64,000 nucleotides of DNA, from contig NC_046676.1 in NCBI RefSeq assembly GCF_003369915.1, forward strand, positions 9,455,501 through 9,519,500. The letters run 5' to 3'. Position numbers and translations under genes: made by a program. The stretch is from Drosophila miranda (lineage: Eukaryota > Arthropoda > Insecta > Diptera > Drosophilidae). Below are positions 25,847-35,610 of the stretch, piece by piece (positions within the stretch are counted from its first letter, which is position 1; each line of letters opens with the position of its first letter). The notes beneath the pieces are model-generated. The model saw only the letters and a list, made by a program, of their open reading frames with translations. It ran no database searches and was not told the DNA's origin.

Positions 25847-28800
25847 CTAATCATCATCATCATCATCGTCGTCGTCATCGTCGTCGTCCTCCTCATTGTC
25901 GTTATCATTATCATTACCCTCATGATCATCATCGTCGTTCTCATAACATTTCAATAAATTTTGCTTATACATAGGTAGGTTGGTATCATCATCGTCATCA
26001 TCGTCGTCTTCATCCTCATCTTCATTTTCATTTTCATCATCATCATCGTCTTCATCTTCCTCCTGGTCTTCGGTGGCTGTGGCAGTATCCGCATCTGCTT
26101 CCACCAAAGGTTCTGCGTCCACGTCCGAGTACAGTCCCAGATGCACATTGTCCTCTAGGCTATTGGCAGTGTTAGGCAGTGCATGGCGTATAAAGCTAAT
26201 CGCCACCTCGACTCCACTCGACTGATCATTGAACAAGCCTCCACTGACGCCTTCGTCCACGTCCACGTCCACGTCCACGTCTGCCCCGTCCCCGGCGTTT
26301 CTTTCATGCGTCAGCGTGGACAGTTCAATCAGTGAGTGGGCTATGTCGTGCACGTCGGTGGTGCCACTGCCCCGCACCAGAGGGTCACTCGCATAGCTCG
26401 TTGCCTGCCAGTTGAAGGAGCTCAGAGCCGAGCTGGAGCTGGCTGTGGTGCTGCTCGCTACGCTGGCACTGTGGCTGGACAGATTACTGTTGCTACAGCT
26501 GCGACGACGCTTCGGCGCACTGCACTCTGGCTGCGTTTCCTCCGACTGCTGATCCATAATCCCCTGTGGCGCCTGTGGCTGCTGTTCCTGCTCTCGCTCC
26601 TCCTCATGCGCCATATGCAGCTCCAGCTCGAGCGGCTTTCGATCCTCCAACACTGCCTCCGAACGCAAAGCGGCCCGCAAGGCGCTTAGCTGAAGATTTA
26701 GTTCCGGGCTGCCATCGTCCGAGTCGTCACTGCTACTCTTTTTTTTGGGTTCTGCAAAAGATTTAAAAGTATAAATATATATGAGAGCTAAAGAATGTTA
26801 CTATTTGGTCAACACACCACTCGCTTCGCTACTGTCGCCTCCCGACTCATCATCGCTTGAACTACCATCGGAACTGCTTTCAGCCTCGGGCTCAGCCACC
26901 GGCTGCTTCTTCTCTTCCTCCTCCTCCTCATCCTCCTCCTTTGGGGGACTTTGTTCCGGCGCCTGCTCCACTTGTCGCCAGCTGCGCTTTCGCGTTGTTC
27001 TCTTGAGCTTCTGTGGAGCCGGACGCTTGCGTGTCAAGGCTTTGCGGCGTCTACTTTTGGCCTCCGCCAAAACGATTTCGCTGTTGCCACTGCTTTCACT
27101 GCTGTCGTCGCTGCTCGTGCTCCACTGGTGGGCACCCATTGGTGTGGCAGTGCTACTGCAGAAGCTGCTGCTGCTACTGCTCGAACTGTTGCTTTGGCTA
27201 ACTGGGGGAATGAGACGAGGAGGATTGCTGGTGCGTTTGGGTCGTGTGGAGCCAGCGATGCGTAAAAGATCCTGACGACGTGCGTAGTCGTAGCACTGCT
27301 TCCAGTTTTTGCCTTTGCTGGCGGCAGCGCTTGTACTGGGACCCATGTATAGGCCATGATTGGCCGTTTGAGCCTCGTTCTCTTCCGCATCATTTACGGC
27401 TGTTGCTGTGGCTGACGGACGCTGGGTGGCCGACGCACTCTCATTCTCTTCATTCACAAATACAACGTCCGAGTCGCTGTTGGAGTCGAGGGTCACCTGC
27501 TCGGGGGTCCGCAAATGCGGCGGCTTCAGTTCCAGCACAAAGACACACTCATCATCATCGCTGGAGTTGCTGCTGCTTTCCAGCTCAATGTGGGCACTAA
27601 TCGGGATGCTGGCGCCGGCTTGGCGCCTGTTTGTGTTGCTGCCATCGTTGATGGCGGCCACCTCGGCATTGGCAGCGGCATCGCCGTCATCGATCTCGAT
27701 CACTTCCGACTCGCTGGCCGGACGCCGCATGCTCAAGTTGATGGCCACCGTCTGGGAGCTGACGTTTGAGGTGGTGGTACGCCGTACACCTGGTAGCTCG
27801 CTGCCATCGCTGTTCATTGTCACGCTGAAGGAATGTGTGGCACCGGGATTGGTCACAATCACACTGGTGGACGGACGATCGTTGGGTGCGTTCCAGTCGT
27901 TGGAGGACTCGGCGTTCGCAGTCTCCCCATCGCCCACCTCCAAATGTAAGTCACTCTCGTTGGACGACTGCGTTTCGACCATGTCTAGCAGATCCACTTC
28001 CACCTCCTCCGCAACACGGGCCGAGTACTGGACCACATGATCGTACCCAATCATGTCGAATGGGGAGCGGGCGAAGTTGAACAGCTCGTGGATGAAGTGA
28101 CTGGTCCGCTCGCCCAAGAACGGTGACAATCGGCGCCGGAATGTGGGTCCCAGTATGTTCGTCAAGGGCAGCATGTCTTGCATCAACTGCATCACGGTGC
28201 TGACACTGTGCGCGGCATTTCTCAGCAGGCACACAATGTCGCGGTGTATCCACGGCATCAGGCGGTGCATCTGGGCAGGATTGTTTCTACAAGGATAAAC
28301 TAAGTTTAGCCGCACTGTCACGAGGCTGAACAGACAGTGGTTCTCACCTGTAGAAACGAGCACTCCACTCGCGGAAGTGGCCGGTGAGGCTATCACTGAC
28401 TGGCAGAGCATATAGCTTGCGATCATAGACGTAGCGCCGCCAGAGCTGGCTCAGGGAACTGCCCGAGATGGCGGGATCCTGGTCGTGACGATAGAAATTC
28501 ATCAACTCCATGCGGTACGGTTCGAAGCGATTGTACGAGTGGCGGCCACCCGACGATTCAGCAGTGGGCAGGCCATCCTGTGAACCATCACCAGCCGCCG
28601 CGCCGTCCAGGTCGTTCGTCATCGACGACCGGTTCTGCACCAGCGGCATGAACCTGGGACGTCGTACAATTTGAAAGCGCAGCGCTGGATGGTGATCTTG
28701 TATGGGCGGTGATGAGTTCTGAACCGGATAGCTGTCGAAGTCATCCAGTGTGCGGACATTGTGGATGATCGTCTTGAAGGGCTGCTTGCACAGCGGACAC

Positions 28801-29262
28801 TCGGCTTTCACCTGTTATCAAATGTTTATCAAATTTCGTCCGCTTGCCTCTCCTACCATTACCGGCACTACTCACCTTGCTCCATTCGCAGAGGCACTTG
28901 AAGCAAAACTGATGCATGCACGAGTCGGTGAAGCATTTTCGCCTGCAGCGCGACAGGCAGATGGCACAGTTGGGCGGTGGCGAGGTCCGGCCACTGCCCG
29001 ATGCACTGGTGCCCGGCTCCCCGTTGCCGTTGCTGTTGGCGTTGGCACTGCTATCGCCTTCGCCTTCACCGTCGCCGTCGCCACTTTCGCTGCCACTCTC
29101 TGTGAGATCGGCGAATTTCATAGCTGCCGGTGGAAGGGTTCTGCCCGTGCCATTGACAGTGAGGGGCAATCCTATTACAGGCTCAACAATAACAGAAGCA
29201 CCGACATCGTCCGCATATGAGGCGGCGGCTGCTGCGGGCAGCTCCTCTACCACCTCCGCCAT
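25847..29262 (-). CDS. Topors: Topors, RING-type SUMO/ubiquitin E3 ligase, 1074 aa
   Basis: Coding exons 29262-28876, 28811-28348, 28286-26818 and 26751-25847 join in frame to 1075 codons. Introns are 64, 61 and 66 nt. The RING C3HC4 uses C99, C102, C115, H117, C120, C123, C134 and C137, split by intron 1. A conserved Topors region (LWRRYVYDRKLYALP to FIHELFNFARSPFDM) follows. Three SUMO-interacting-type hydrophobic motifs with acidic surroundings are visible: VIEI (479-482), VFVLEL (532-537) and VVFV (558-561). The C-terminus has basic Arg/Lys stretches and then a very long Asp/Glu tract up to the stop TAG at 25847-25849. In flies Topors is a nuclear E3 linked to the gypsy insulator and to meiotic chromosome segregation (family knowledge). 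A minus AATAAA at 25204-25209 is a possible poly(A) signal, at the edge of the DINE-1 repeat. Confidence 0.95.
25850..26080. repeat. imperfect trinucleotide (ATC/GTC)n array encoding the Topors Asp/Glu tail
   Basis: Two blocks of CAT/CGT-type trinucleotides read on the minus strand as GAT/GAC/GAG/GAA codons, separated by a less repetitive stretch. The longest run of Asp codons abuts the stop codon. Such tracts change length easily by slippage. Confidence 0.8.
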
Positions 29263-30132
29263 ATTGCGCGTTCAATCAAAATTGTTATCTTTTGAGGTGC
29301 TGACTCGTTCCGGATGACGGGCGGAAGGTGAGAGCTCGCACTAGTTAATAATTTTATTCGGAAATGGGATCGGGCCCAGCACTAAGTTTTGTGTCTACTC
29401 TGACAGTCCGTCGACGCTTGCTATCTCGCTTGCACACAGCCTATCATCTGGTTTTATCGCACACAATACATGGTAAAAATTCACATGCGTCTTTTTTTTC
29501 TCGCTTTTCCAGGCCAATGGCCGTATTCCACAATCTCCTGACTTTTGCTTTCGGCAGCCAGAAGTTTGATGGTGGCCTTTTCACTGAAATTTGTTCTTAA
29601 AATGCACTTAAACTTTAATATTTTCAATATTTAAAATCAAGACAAGCAAATTTGTTTGTCCGAGTTTCCACAAAATGAAACTAGTTTGCTACATGACAAA
29701 CTACACAGCTATGTCATTATTAACAGAGCCACCTACTGACGAAACCGGCCAGAAAAGTTCTCAGAAAGTATTTCGTTAATTTTTGTTCAAATTGTTTTTT
29801 TGATATAAAAAGGATCTGTAGCTCGATTCTGATCTTGAATAAGATTCTTATTCGATAAGACCTGTAACATGCCTCTAAATGGCATTTAGATACGATTTCT
29901 ACATCGGGCTGGGTCTAAAAATATACCAAAAACTACTATTCAATCATACCGATTTTTTTACATTTAAAATACATTATCTTAAATTATTTTAGCATCAACC
30001 TCAGATACATAATTAAAAGAATATTATTGATTTGATTTCTTAAATTTTAAATTATGCTAAAATTTGATTTTCGGTATTTATCTTAGAGATAGAAAAACAT
30101 AAATATTTTCGACATTAAAGATGCGAGACAAG
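29263..30132. other. divergent intergenic region between Topors and the first Myb/SANT-like gene
   Basis: No coding frame. It must hold the Topors promoter on the minus strand near 29270-29400 and the upstream part of the plus-strand promoter. AT-rich from 29600 on. Confidence 0.5.
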
Positions 30133-30149
30133 TATCGATAGTATCGATA
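30133..30149. promoter_or_regulatory. two tandem DRE core-promoter sites
   Basis: Two perfect palindromic TATCGATA sites, at 30133-30140 and 30142-30149, about 90 bp before the start codon at 30236. DRE is bound by DREF and marks housekeeping-type fly promoters (known). A GGTATTT motif lies just upstream near 30073. Confidence 0.7.
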
Positions 30150-30235
30150 TCTTCGCGTCGTATGCTGTGGCGTAAATTTTTGTTTATATTTTGGAATTAA
30201 AATATAAAAACAAAAATATAAAAGTACACAGCTCA

Positions 30236-31095
30236 ATGGCCAGTCGAAATAAGCGCACCTCCTACGAGCAGTACCAGATTTACCTGAACATGATGGAGTC
30301 CAATCCTGTTTTGACAAACGGTAGACCGACGCGCTACGACGACATCATGAAATGGAAAGAATTGAGCGATCAGCTAAACAAATCCAAAACCGGGCCTTGT
30401 CTCGAACCCGAGGAATGGCGAAAGGTAATCAGAGTTCTACTTTGTGTATCAAAGGCACGACTAACACTCTTCCCGCCTTTTGCAGCGCCTGAACGATTGG
30501 AAAAACACGACACGGTGTAAATATAGACGCATCATGTTGTCCCCGGGAGCTAAGTTATCCCTCTCGCCACTGGAGACCAGAGCCCTGAGCATCTTTGAAG
30601 AGGTTTCGGACGTGGGTGCATTGGTCTTCGACGATAGTGCCGAGTATTTAGAGGAGCAGCACATCGATCAGGAGGAACCAGTGGATAACTATGCGGACTA
30701 CCGCGAAGATTCTAGCCCGCCTCCAAAATATATCCGAATTAGCCCGCGCAAAGCTAAGCAGGTAACAGTGCAGTTTCCAGAGAAGTACACCGAACGTCCA
30801 TCCACCAAGATCATCAATGGACAACTTCCCGTGAAGCGGGTTCGCGTGCAGGTCCCCGAACAGCTTTATGAGGGTGAGTTTCATGCCCCTTAAACTTTAC
30901 ACACTTTAAACTTAATAATTCCCCCATTTCTTCCTGGGTTTAGTCAAGAGTTCACTGCAGCAAGACACAAGCGCCCAGGAGATTAAGAATCAGCTGGAAC
31001 GAATCGCGGACATCCACAACGCCAGCCTTCAGTTCCAGGTTGCCTGTTTCAAGTACAGCAATCCCGGATTTGAGTACAGTCCGCCGGAGCTATAG
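30236..31095 (+). CDS. Myb/SANT-like domain protein, tandem copy A, 242 aa
   Basis: Exons 30236-30424, 30486-30873 and 30944-31095 join to 243 codons with stop. The start ATG (context CTCAATGG) gives MASRNKRTSYEQYQ, matching the start of copy B. Residues about 1-80 form a compact Trp-containing helical domain with the WKELSDQLN and EEWRKRLNDWKNTTRCKYRR segments, resembling the Myb/SANT-like DNA-binding domains common in insect transcription regulators. The middle is acidic and low complexity. A basic KIINGQLPVKR motif precedes the third exon. The last about 35 residues (ERIADIHNASLQFQ to the end) are shared with copy B and look helical, perhaps for dimerisation. AATAAA at 31206-31211. I do not recognise the orthologue; DNA binding is inferred from domain resemblance. 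Confidence 0.82.
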
Positions 31096-31447
31096 CGCCA
31101 TGGAACAAGCGAATTACAAGGAATTGCATATCGGTATTGTTTGTAACATATTATAGAATCATATAGGTCCTGTTAAGTTAAGTTTAAAAAGATATATCTT
31201 TATTAAATAAACTAAAAACAAAAAAATAGAACTATCGTTTGAATCAATACATCGCTCAATGAGTTTCAGCCAGATGTCGCTGTGAATGCAACCCTATTCT
31301 TGGCCGTCGAAATTGCACTAAAAAACCCCAAGCGCGTTAAAATTGTTTGTGGACACTTCGCATTTTTGTGGCGTCGGCTTTTAAAATTACGATTTGCGTA
31401 AGAAAAACAATATCCAAGGCGCGTGTTAACGGTGTATGTTGGGCAAA

Positions 31448-32624
31448 ATGGACCGAAGAAAGAAGCGCACATCCTCTGAACAGTACCAGATGTACATAGA
31501 CATGATGGAGGCCGACTCCATTTTCGCCACCGGACGGGTGCCGCGCGATTATGATCTTAACTATTTGACAAAAAAATGGAAGGAGCTTTCCGACAGGCTA
31601 AACAAATGCAGTTCGGGTCCCACACTGACGGCCGAGGAGTGGCGGAAGGTAATCGGGGTTTTATTTTGTAGATTAGAGTATCCCCATTAACACTCTTCCC
31701 GCCTTTTGCAGCGGCTGAACGATTGGAAGAACACCACAAGGTGCAAGTACAGACGCAGCCTGATGGCCACCGAGAAGGACATTTCGATGACGACGCTCGA
31801 GAACAGAGCCCTCGATCTGTTTGGCAAGGTGCCCAGCACAACGGGCGAGACGCTGCTGAATCTTAAGTCTGAGAAGGACGATGGCGATGATGAGATTGAG
31901 GAAATTGGACAGCGCACATCGGCCGCGTTTCAAAAGGAGCTCCAAGCTGCCGTCGAGGAGGCAATCAACGATGAAGTAGATGACGTAGATGATATGCTCG
32001 AAGAACACGTCGAACAGGAAGATATTATCGATGATAATCTGGCCGACAATAGCGGCGCCATGGAGAGTTCGAGTGCTGCCACAACTGCTGTAAATACGGG
32101 GGGTGGTACTTACCGCACAATCGTGGTTGACAACACGTCCTTTGAGCACGTGGAAGATCCGCATCGCGTTGAGTTTGTGACCGCCCGTCGTACGCCCGCT
32201 TCTAGCAATTCCAGCGTCCATGCAGTCATTAATCCCGGCCCCGTCGTGGAAACCAAGCTCATCAATGGCGAACTGCCCGTGAAGCGATTACGCACCCAGA
32301 CCCGGCCTGATCAGATCATCTACCATGGTAAATATATTCGTTGTTTCTTTGACTGAAGTGATTCCCTGACTTGTGTTCGTTCCGTTTTCAGTCAAGAATG
32401 CACCGAGATGCATCTCAAACATACAGGACGTGCCGCCTCAGCTCAGTACAAAGGTGGAGAGAGATACCACAACATTGAGCGCCGCCCTTAGTAGCCAGGA
32501 TGGCCAGCAGATAGCCCACCAGCTGAAGCGTCTGGCCGACATCAACTACGAGACGCTGCAGTTCGAGATCGCGCGCTTCAAGTTCAACAATCCGGGTTTC
32601 CAATACAATCCGCCGTCCTTATAG
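31448..32624 (+). CDS. Myb/SANT-like domain protein, tandem copy B, 349 aa
   Basis: Exons 31448-31648, 31712-32327 and 32392-32624 join to 350 codons with stop. I chose the ATG at 31448 (context CAAAATGG) over the in-frame ATG at 31436, because its context is better and the N-terminus then matches copy A. Same plan as A: N-terminal domain (WKELSDRLN, EEWRKRLNDWKNTTRCKYRR), acidic middle, KLINGELPVKR motif, and conserved C-terminal KRLADINYETLQFE segment. Exon 2 is much longer than in A, adding a Glu/Asp-rich stretch. Intron positions and phases are identical to A. It begins about 350 bp after the stop of A, so this is a tandem duplication. AATAAA at 32875-32880. Function unknown; a nuclear DNA-binding role is inferred. 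Confidence 0.85.
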
Positions 32625-32880
32625 TACTCCATGCTGGAGGAGACAGCAGAGACGGCTCAGGAATCCAGAAAGCCCCAGCAGTAGCCAGGGAAACGGTAGT
32701 TGCAGCAGTGTCATCCGTTAGGTGCCCAAATCCCAACTCGAATGGCGTAGATATCTCTGACTCTGCTCTGCCCATCCGCGACAGAAATCAGCATAACTTA
32801 TAGTAGACACATTAGATTAAAATTTATATGGATTTCTATTCCAAATATACAATATCATATTTCTCTTTTCAACAAATAAA

Positions 32881-34334
32881 ACCCACACGTGTCACGCCCA
32901 CGAGAGGCGTGCAAGAACTTAATTGGACAAAGTTATTTTAAAAGTGTTGTATGTAAATGTAAAGAATACAGTTTACCAATGATAAATACACTGCTCAATG
33001 GAATCTGTATTCGCCAGCACCCGTGGTCGTGGTCTGGAGCAGAGCCCCATTCCCTGGCTGATGTTGATCTGCCGATGCCCAAGTCGATGCATTTTTTTGG
33101 TTTATTTATGACTCTGATGGTGAGGCGCGTTTGCTATGCCTTCGATTGTAACACGAAAACTCCATTAATCATTTTTAGAGTCTCAAAATGGATGGCGTCG
33201 ACAACGCAACGCAACGCAACGCAGCGCAACGCATCGCATCGAATTGCCTGCATTGTGTTGTTCTTCTTCGGGGTTCTGGGGTTTTGGGTCATTTAACCTG
33301 ACCGCGAACTTGTGGGCGCACTTTGTAACTGTCAGGAGGGCCCTGCGGGCATGAAGGCGAGGCGGCTGCGCCAGGCAGTGGAGAGATGCCACATCCAAGG
33401 CGAAAGAAATCACTTTTAACTGTTATATTGCTGATGCAACAAGTGCCGATCCGATCCAAAGGCCAGCCCAAGCCTCTTGGGATAACTGCAATGGGCAATA
33501 GATCATTTGCACGCCGTGCGCTGCGAATCATAAATTACTGGGAGACCTCTACCAAAGTTCCAGGTTGCAGGCCCAATGGTCTAGGCGTCCATGTTTCGGG
33601 CTCTTATACTACTTGCAACAGTCGACGACGCATGACGTTCCGTTAGGAATCATTGCCATCTCTTTGCGGCTGGCATTTCGGGTCGATGATAACTGCCAAA
33701 CACGTCGTATGCTTAATCTGTTCTGCTTTCTGCACCGTCTACCCAACTCCCCATCTCCAGAGGTTCCATCTCCAGGCCCGGCAGCGTGTGGGTGCCGCTC
33801 GCTCTTTGATGAAAAGGCTGCCAGCAAAAGCTGATTAACGTACCATCACACAGGCAGACAGACACACTCGGTCCCAACCCGCGGATATGTCTGTCCGTTT
33901 GTACGTCAGCCTGGGCCCACAGATGTCTTCTTCTCACATGGCAATGAAACTGATGCGGCTGGAACTGAAGCTGGGCCTGAACCTCTGGACCTGGGACCTG
34001 GGACCTGGGACCTGGAATCTGGCTGTGGCCATGGCCTAGGCCGTGGCAGAGCAGAGAGTGCATGCCAAGTCCATTAAATAGTTCGTGTTGCACTCGTTTC
34101 GCGGAGCCCCAACTATGGGTCCATTGGATATGGCTATGGGTATGGAGTATGGGGTATGGGGTATGGGGTATGGGGTATGGGGTATGGCACACATGACAGC
34201 GTGCACAATTGACCCCATAGGCGGGTGCTATAAAAACCCAGAAATAACAACAAAAAATGACTCGAAACGAAAGCGATCTGCAAAGGGTCGAGACTATAAA
34301 TACCCTGCATTTAGGGCAGGACTTCTAGGTGTAC
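32881..34334. other. intergenic region with simple repeats
   Basis: No convincing coding sequence. Contains a CAACG-type pentamer run at about 33206-33240, a GGGACCT heptamer run near 33991-34015, and the GTATGGG minisatellite at 34134-34187. Confidence 0.6.
34134..34187. repeat. GTATGGG heptamer minisatellite
   Basis: Five to six near-perfect tandem copies of GTATGGG preceded by degenerate copies. It is one transition away from the reverse complement of the CCCCATG repeat at 7257-7306. Confidence 0.85.
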
Positions 34335-34342
34335 AATATACC
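34335..34342. other. left target-site duplication of the P-like element
   Basis: AATATACC, identical to 34830-34837, immediately outside the inverted repeats. An 8-bp duplication is typical of P and hAT elements. Confidence 0.9.
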
Positions 34343-34829
34343 CATGATGCAATTATACAAGGTGGTCTCGTCGGCAAAAGTCAGTCCCTTAACGTATGCT
34401 AGCAATAAGTGCGAATGAAAGGCACATAGTATAGTGAGTGTGAGTGAGACGGCATATGTTGATGTTGATTAACCCTTAACAGGCCCGTGGGGCTTAAAAT
34501 TATAAAATAAAATGATTTTACTGATATATTAATATTTAAATTTTATGCAGCCATTAAAAATTTGTCTTCAACATTTTTAGTTATATTAAAATTTTCTTTT
34601 GCATAATATATAAATATTACTTATAATTCTGTGATATTTTTTCTTATATGCTATTTATATAATATGCAATATGTAATTTTTTTGCTGTCGGGACATAAGG
34701 GTTAAGAATATATCAAAAAAATCGTCCGTGAACAACCTTCATCATCAACAGCAAGCATGCACTGACGATAAGGGACAACACGAACGAACTTCGGCTCCCG
34801 ACGAGACCACCTTGTATAATTGCATCATG
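34343..34829. mobile_element. P-element-like non-autonomous transposon (MITE), complete
   Basis: 487 bp with perfect 32-bp terminal inverted repeats at 34343-34374 and 34798-34829, starting CATGATGCAATTATACAAGG and continuing TGGTCTCGTCGG. The element is flanked by an exact 8-bp direct repeat AATATACC (34335-34342 and 34830-34837), the expected target duplication. The inverted repeat closely resembles the canonical 31-bp P-element end (CATGATG at the tip and GGTGGTCYCGTCG inside). Subterminal inverted copies TTAACCCTTA (34469-34478) and TAAGGGTTAA (34696-34705) lie about 125 bp from each end, where P elements carry their 11-bp subterminal repeats. The interior is AT-rich with no transposase frame, so it would need a P transposase in trans. 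Confidence 0.92.
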
Positions 34830-34837
34830 AATATACC
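34830..34837. other. right target-site duplication of the P-like element
   Basis: AATATACC, exact copy of 34335-34342. Confidence 0.9.
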
Positions 34838-35306
34838 TATGTAAATACAAATATTTATAAATTTGGGATAAATATTTATTGAATGAAAGGAATCTCTGAT
34901 GTACTGTGATTTTTCTGCGGCTTCTGGGGATCTGTGGACAGTAAGAACATATGTTTTTATTCATTTAAATATTTGTGTCATAAAAATTATAAGATTCGCT
35001 GAAAAGAGCAGGCCTATTAAGTCCTGTTAGTCCCTGTAAGTAGCTCCAGTCTTGTATTACCAGGTGGACAAACAGAGGTGTCTAATTATCATACCCCCAA
35101 GATGGGTATAAAGGTATGCGAAGACAAGAGAGTGTGAGAGACTGAAAGGAATCCCATCAATGCCCTGTCCCCAGGCATGGTATATTGAACACATCAATGC
35201 CCTATCCCTTATCGAGTTTCAAGTACTATGTTCGACTCGTAGTATGCCAGACGCTACCTATCGCTCAGTCTCAAGGATAACTTATATAAACTTATAGTCG
35301 AATACA
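34838..35306. other. upstream region of the SUMO-like gene
   Basis: No coding frame. A TATATAAA at 35283-35290 lies only about 17 bp before the start codon; a start site 30 bp downstream of it would fall inside the gene, so it is probably not the working TATA box. Confidence 0.5.
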
Positions 35307-35549
35307 ATGAGTCGAATTCATATTATAATTCACTGTCCTGGCAAATCCGTAACCGATTTTCACTACTTCAAATCAAAGCCGCTGCGAAAGTTAAAGAAAG
35401 CATATGCCGACATCCATGGGCTGTGCCTGGACCGCCTAGTTTTTCGCGCTGGAGGGGCATTGGTTGGGGATAACGCTACGGCCAACAGCTTGTCGTTGCG
35501 CAACAATTCTATCATAGATGTCACCATTCGAGACGAGAATGAGGTCTAA
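35307..35549 (+). CDS. SUMO-like protein without C-terminal Gly-Gly, 80 aa
   Basis: Single-exon frame from ATG 35307 to TAA 35547-35549, with AATAAA at 35605-35610. It shows a ubiquitin-like beta-grasp pattern: an N-terminal strand RIHIIIHCPG, helix PLRKLKKAYADIHGL (residues 25-39), strand DRLVFRAGG, an N-x-T turn (DNATANSL) and final strand IIDVTI. The PLRKL..AY.D..GL and N.T..SL positions match fly SUMO (Smt3), so it is SUMO-like and not generic ubiquitin. It stops at residue 80 with RDENEV: the tail and Gly-Gly needed for E1 activation and conjugation are absent. The long N-terminal extension of Smt3 is also missing. Because Smt3 itself is intronless, lack of introns does not tell retrocopy from DNA copy. 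Likely a free SUMO mimic binding SUMO-interacting motifs, if it is expressed (inference). Confidence 0.78.
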   Translation: MSRIHIIIHCPGKSVTDFHYFKSKPLRKLKKAYADIHGLCLDRLVFRAGGALVGDNATANSLSLRNNSIIDVTIRDENEV

Positions 35550-35610
35550 TTCTATTCTCAATTTTTGTTATCCAAGCTAAAATGTGCCATATCGTATGAT
35601 TATAAATAAA

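Noticed and set aside
31436..31447. Upstream in-frame ATG for Myb/SANT-like copy B
   Set aside because: Poor context and adds four residues not matched in copy A; ATG at 31448 preferred.
35283..35290. TATATAAA as TATA box of the SUMO-like gene
   Set aside because: Only about 17 bp from the ATG, so the implied start site would be inside the coding region, which has no later Met.
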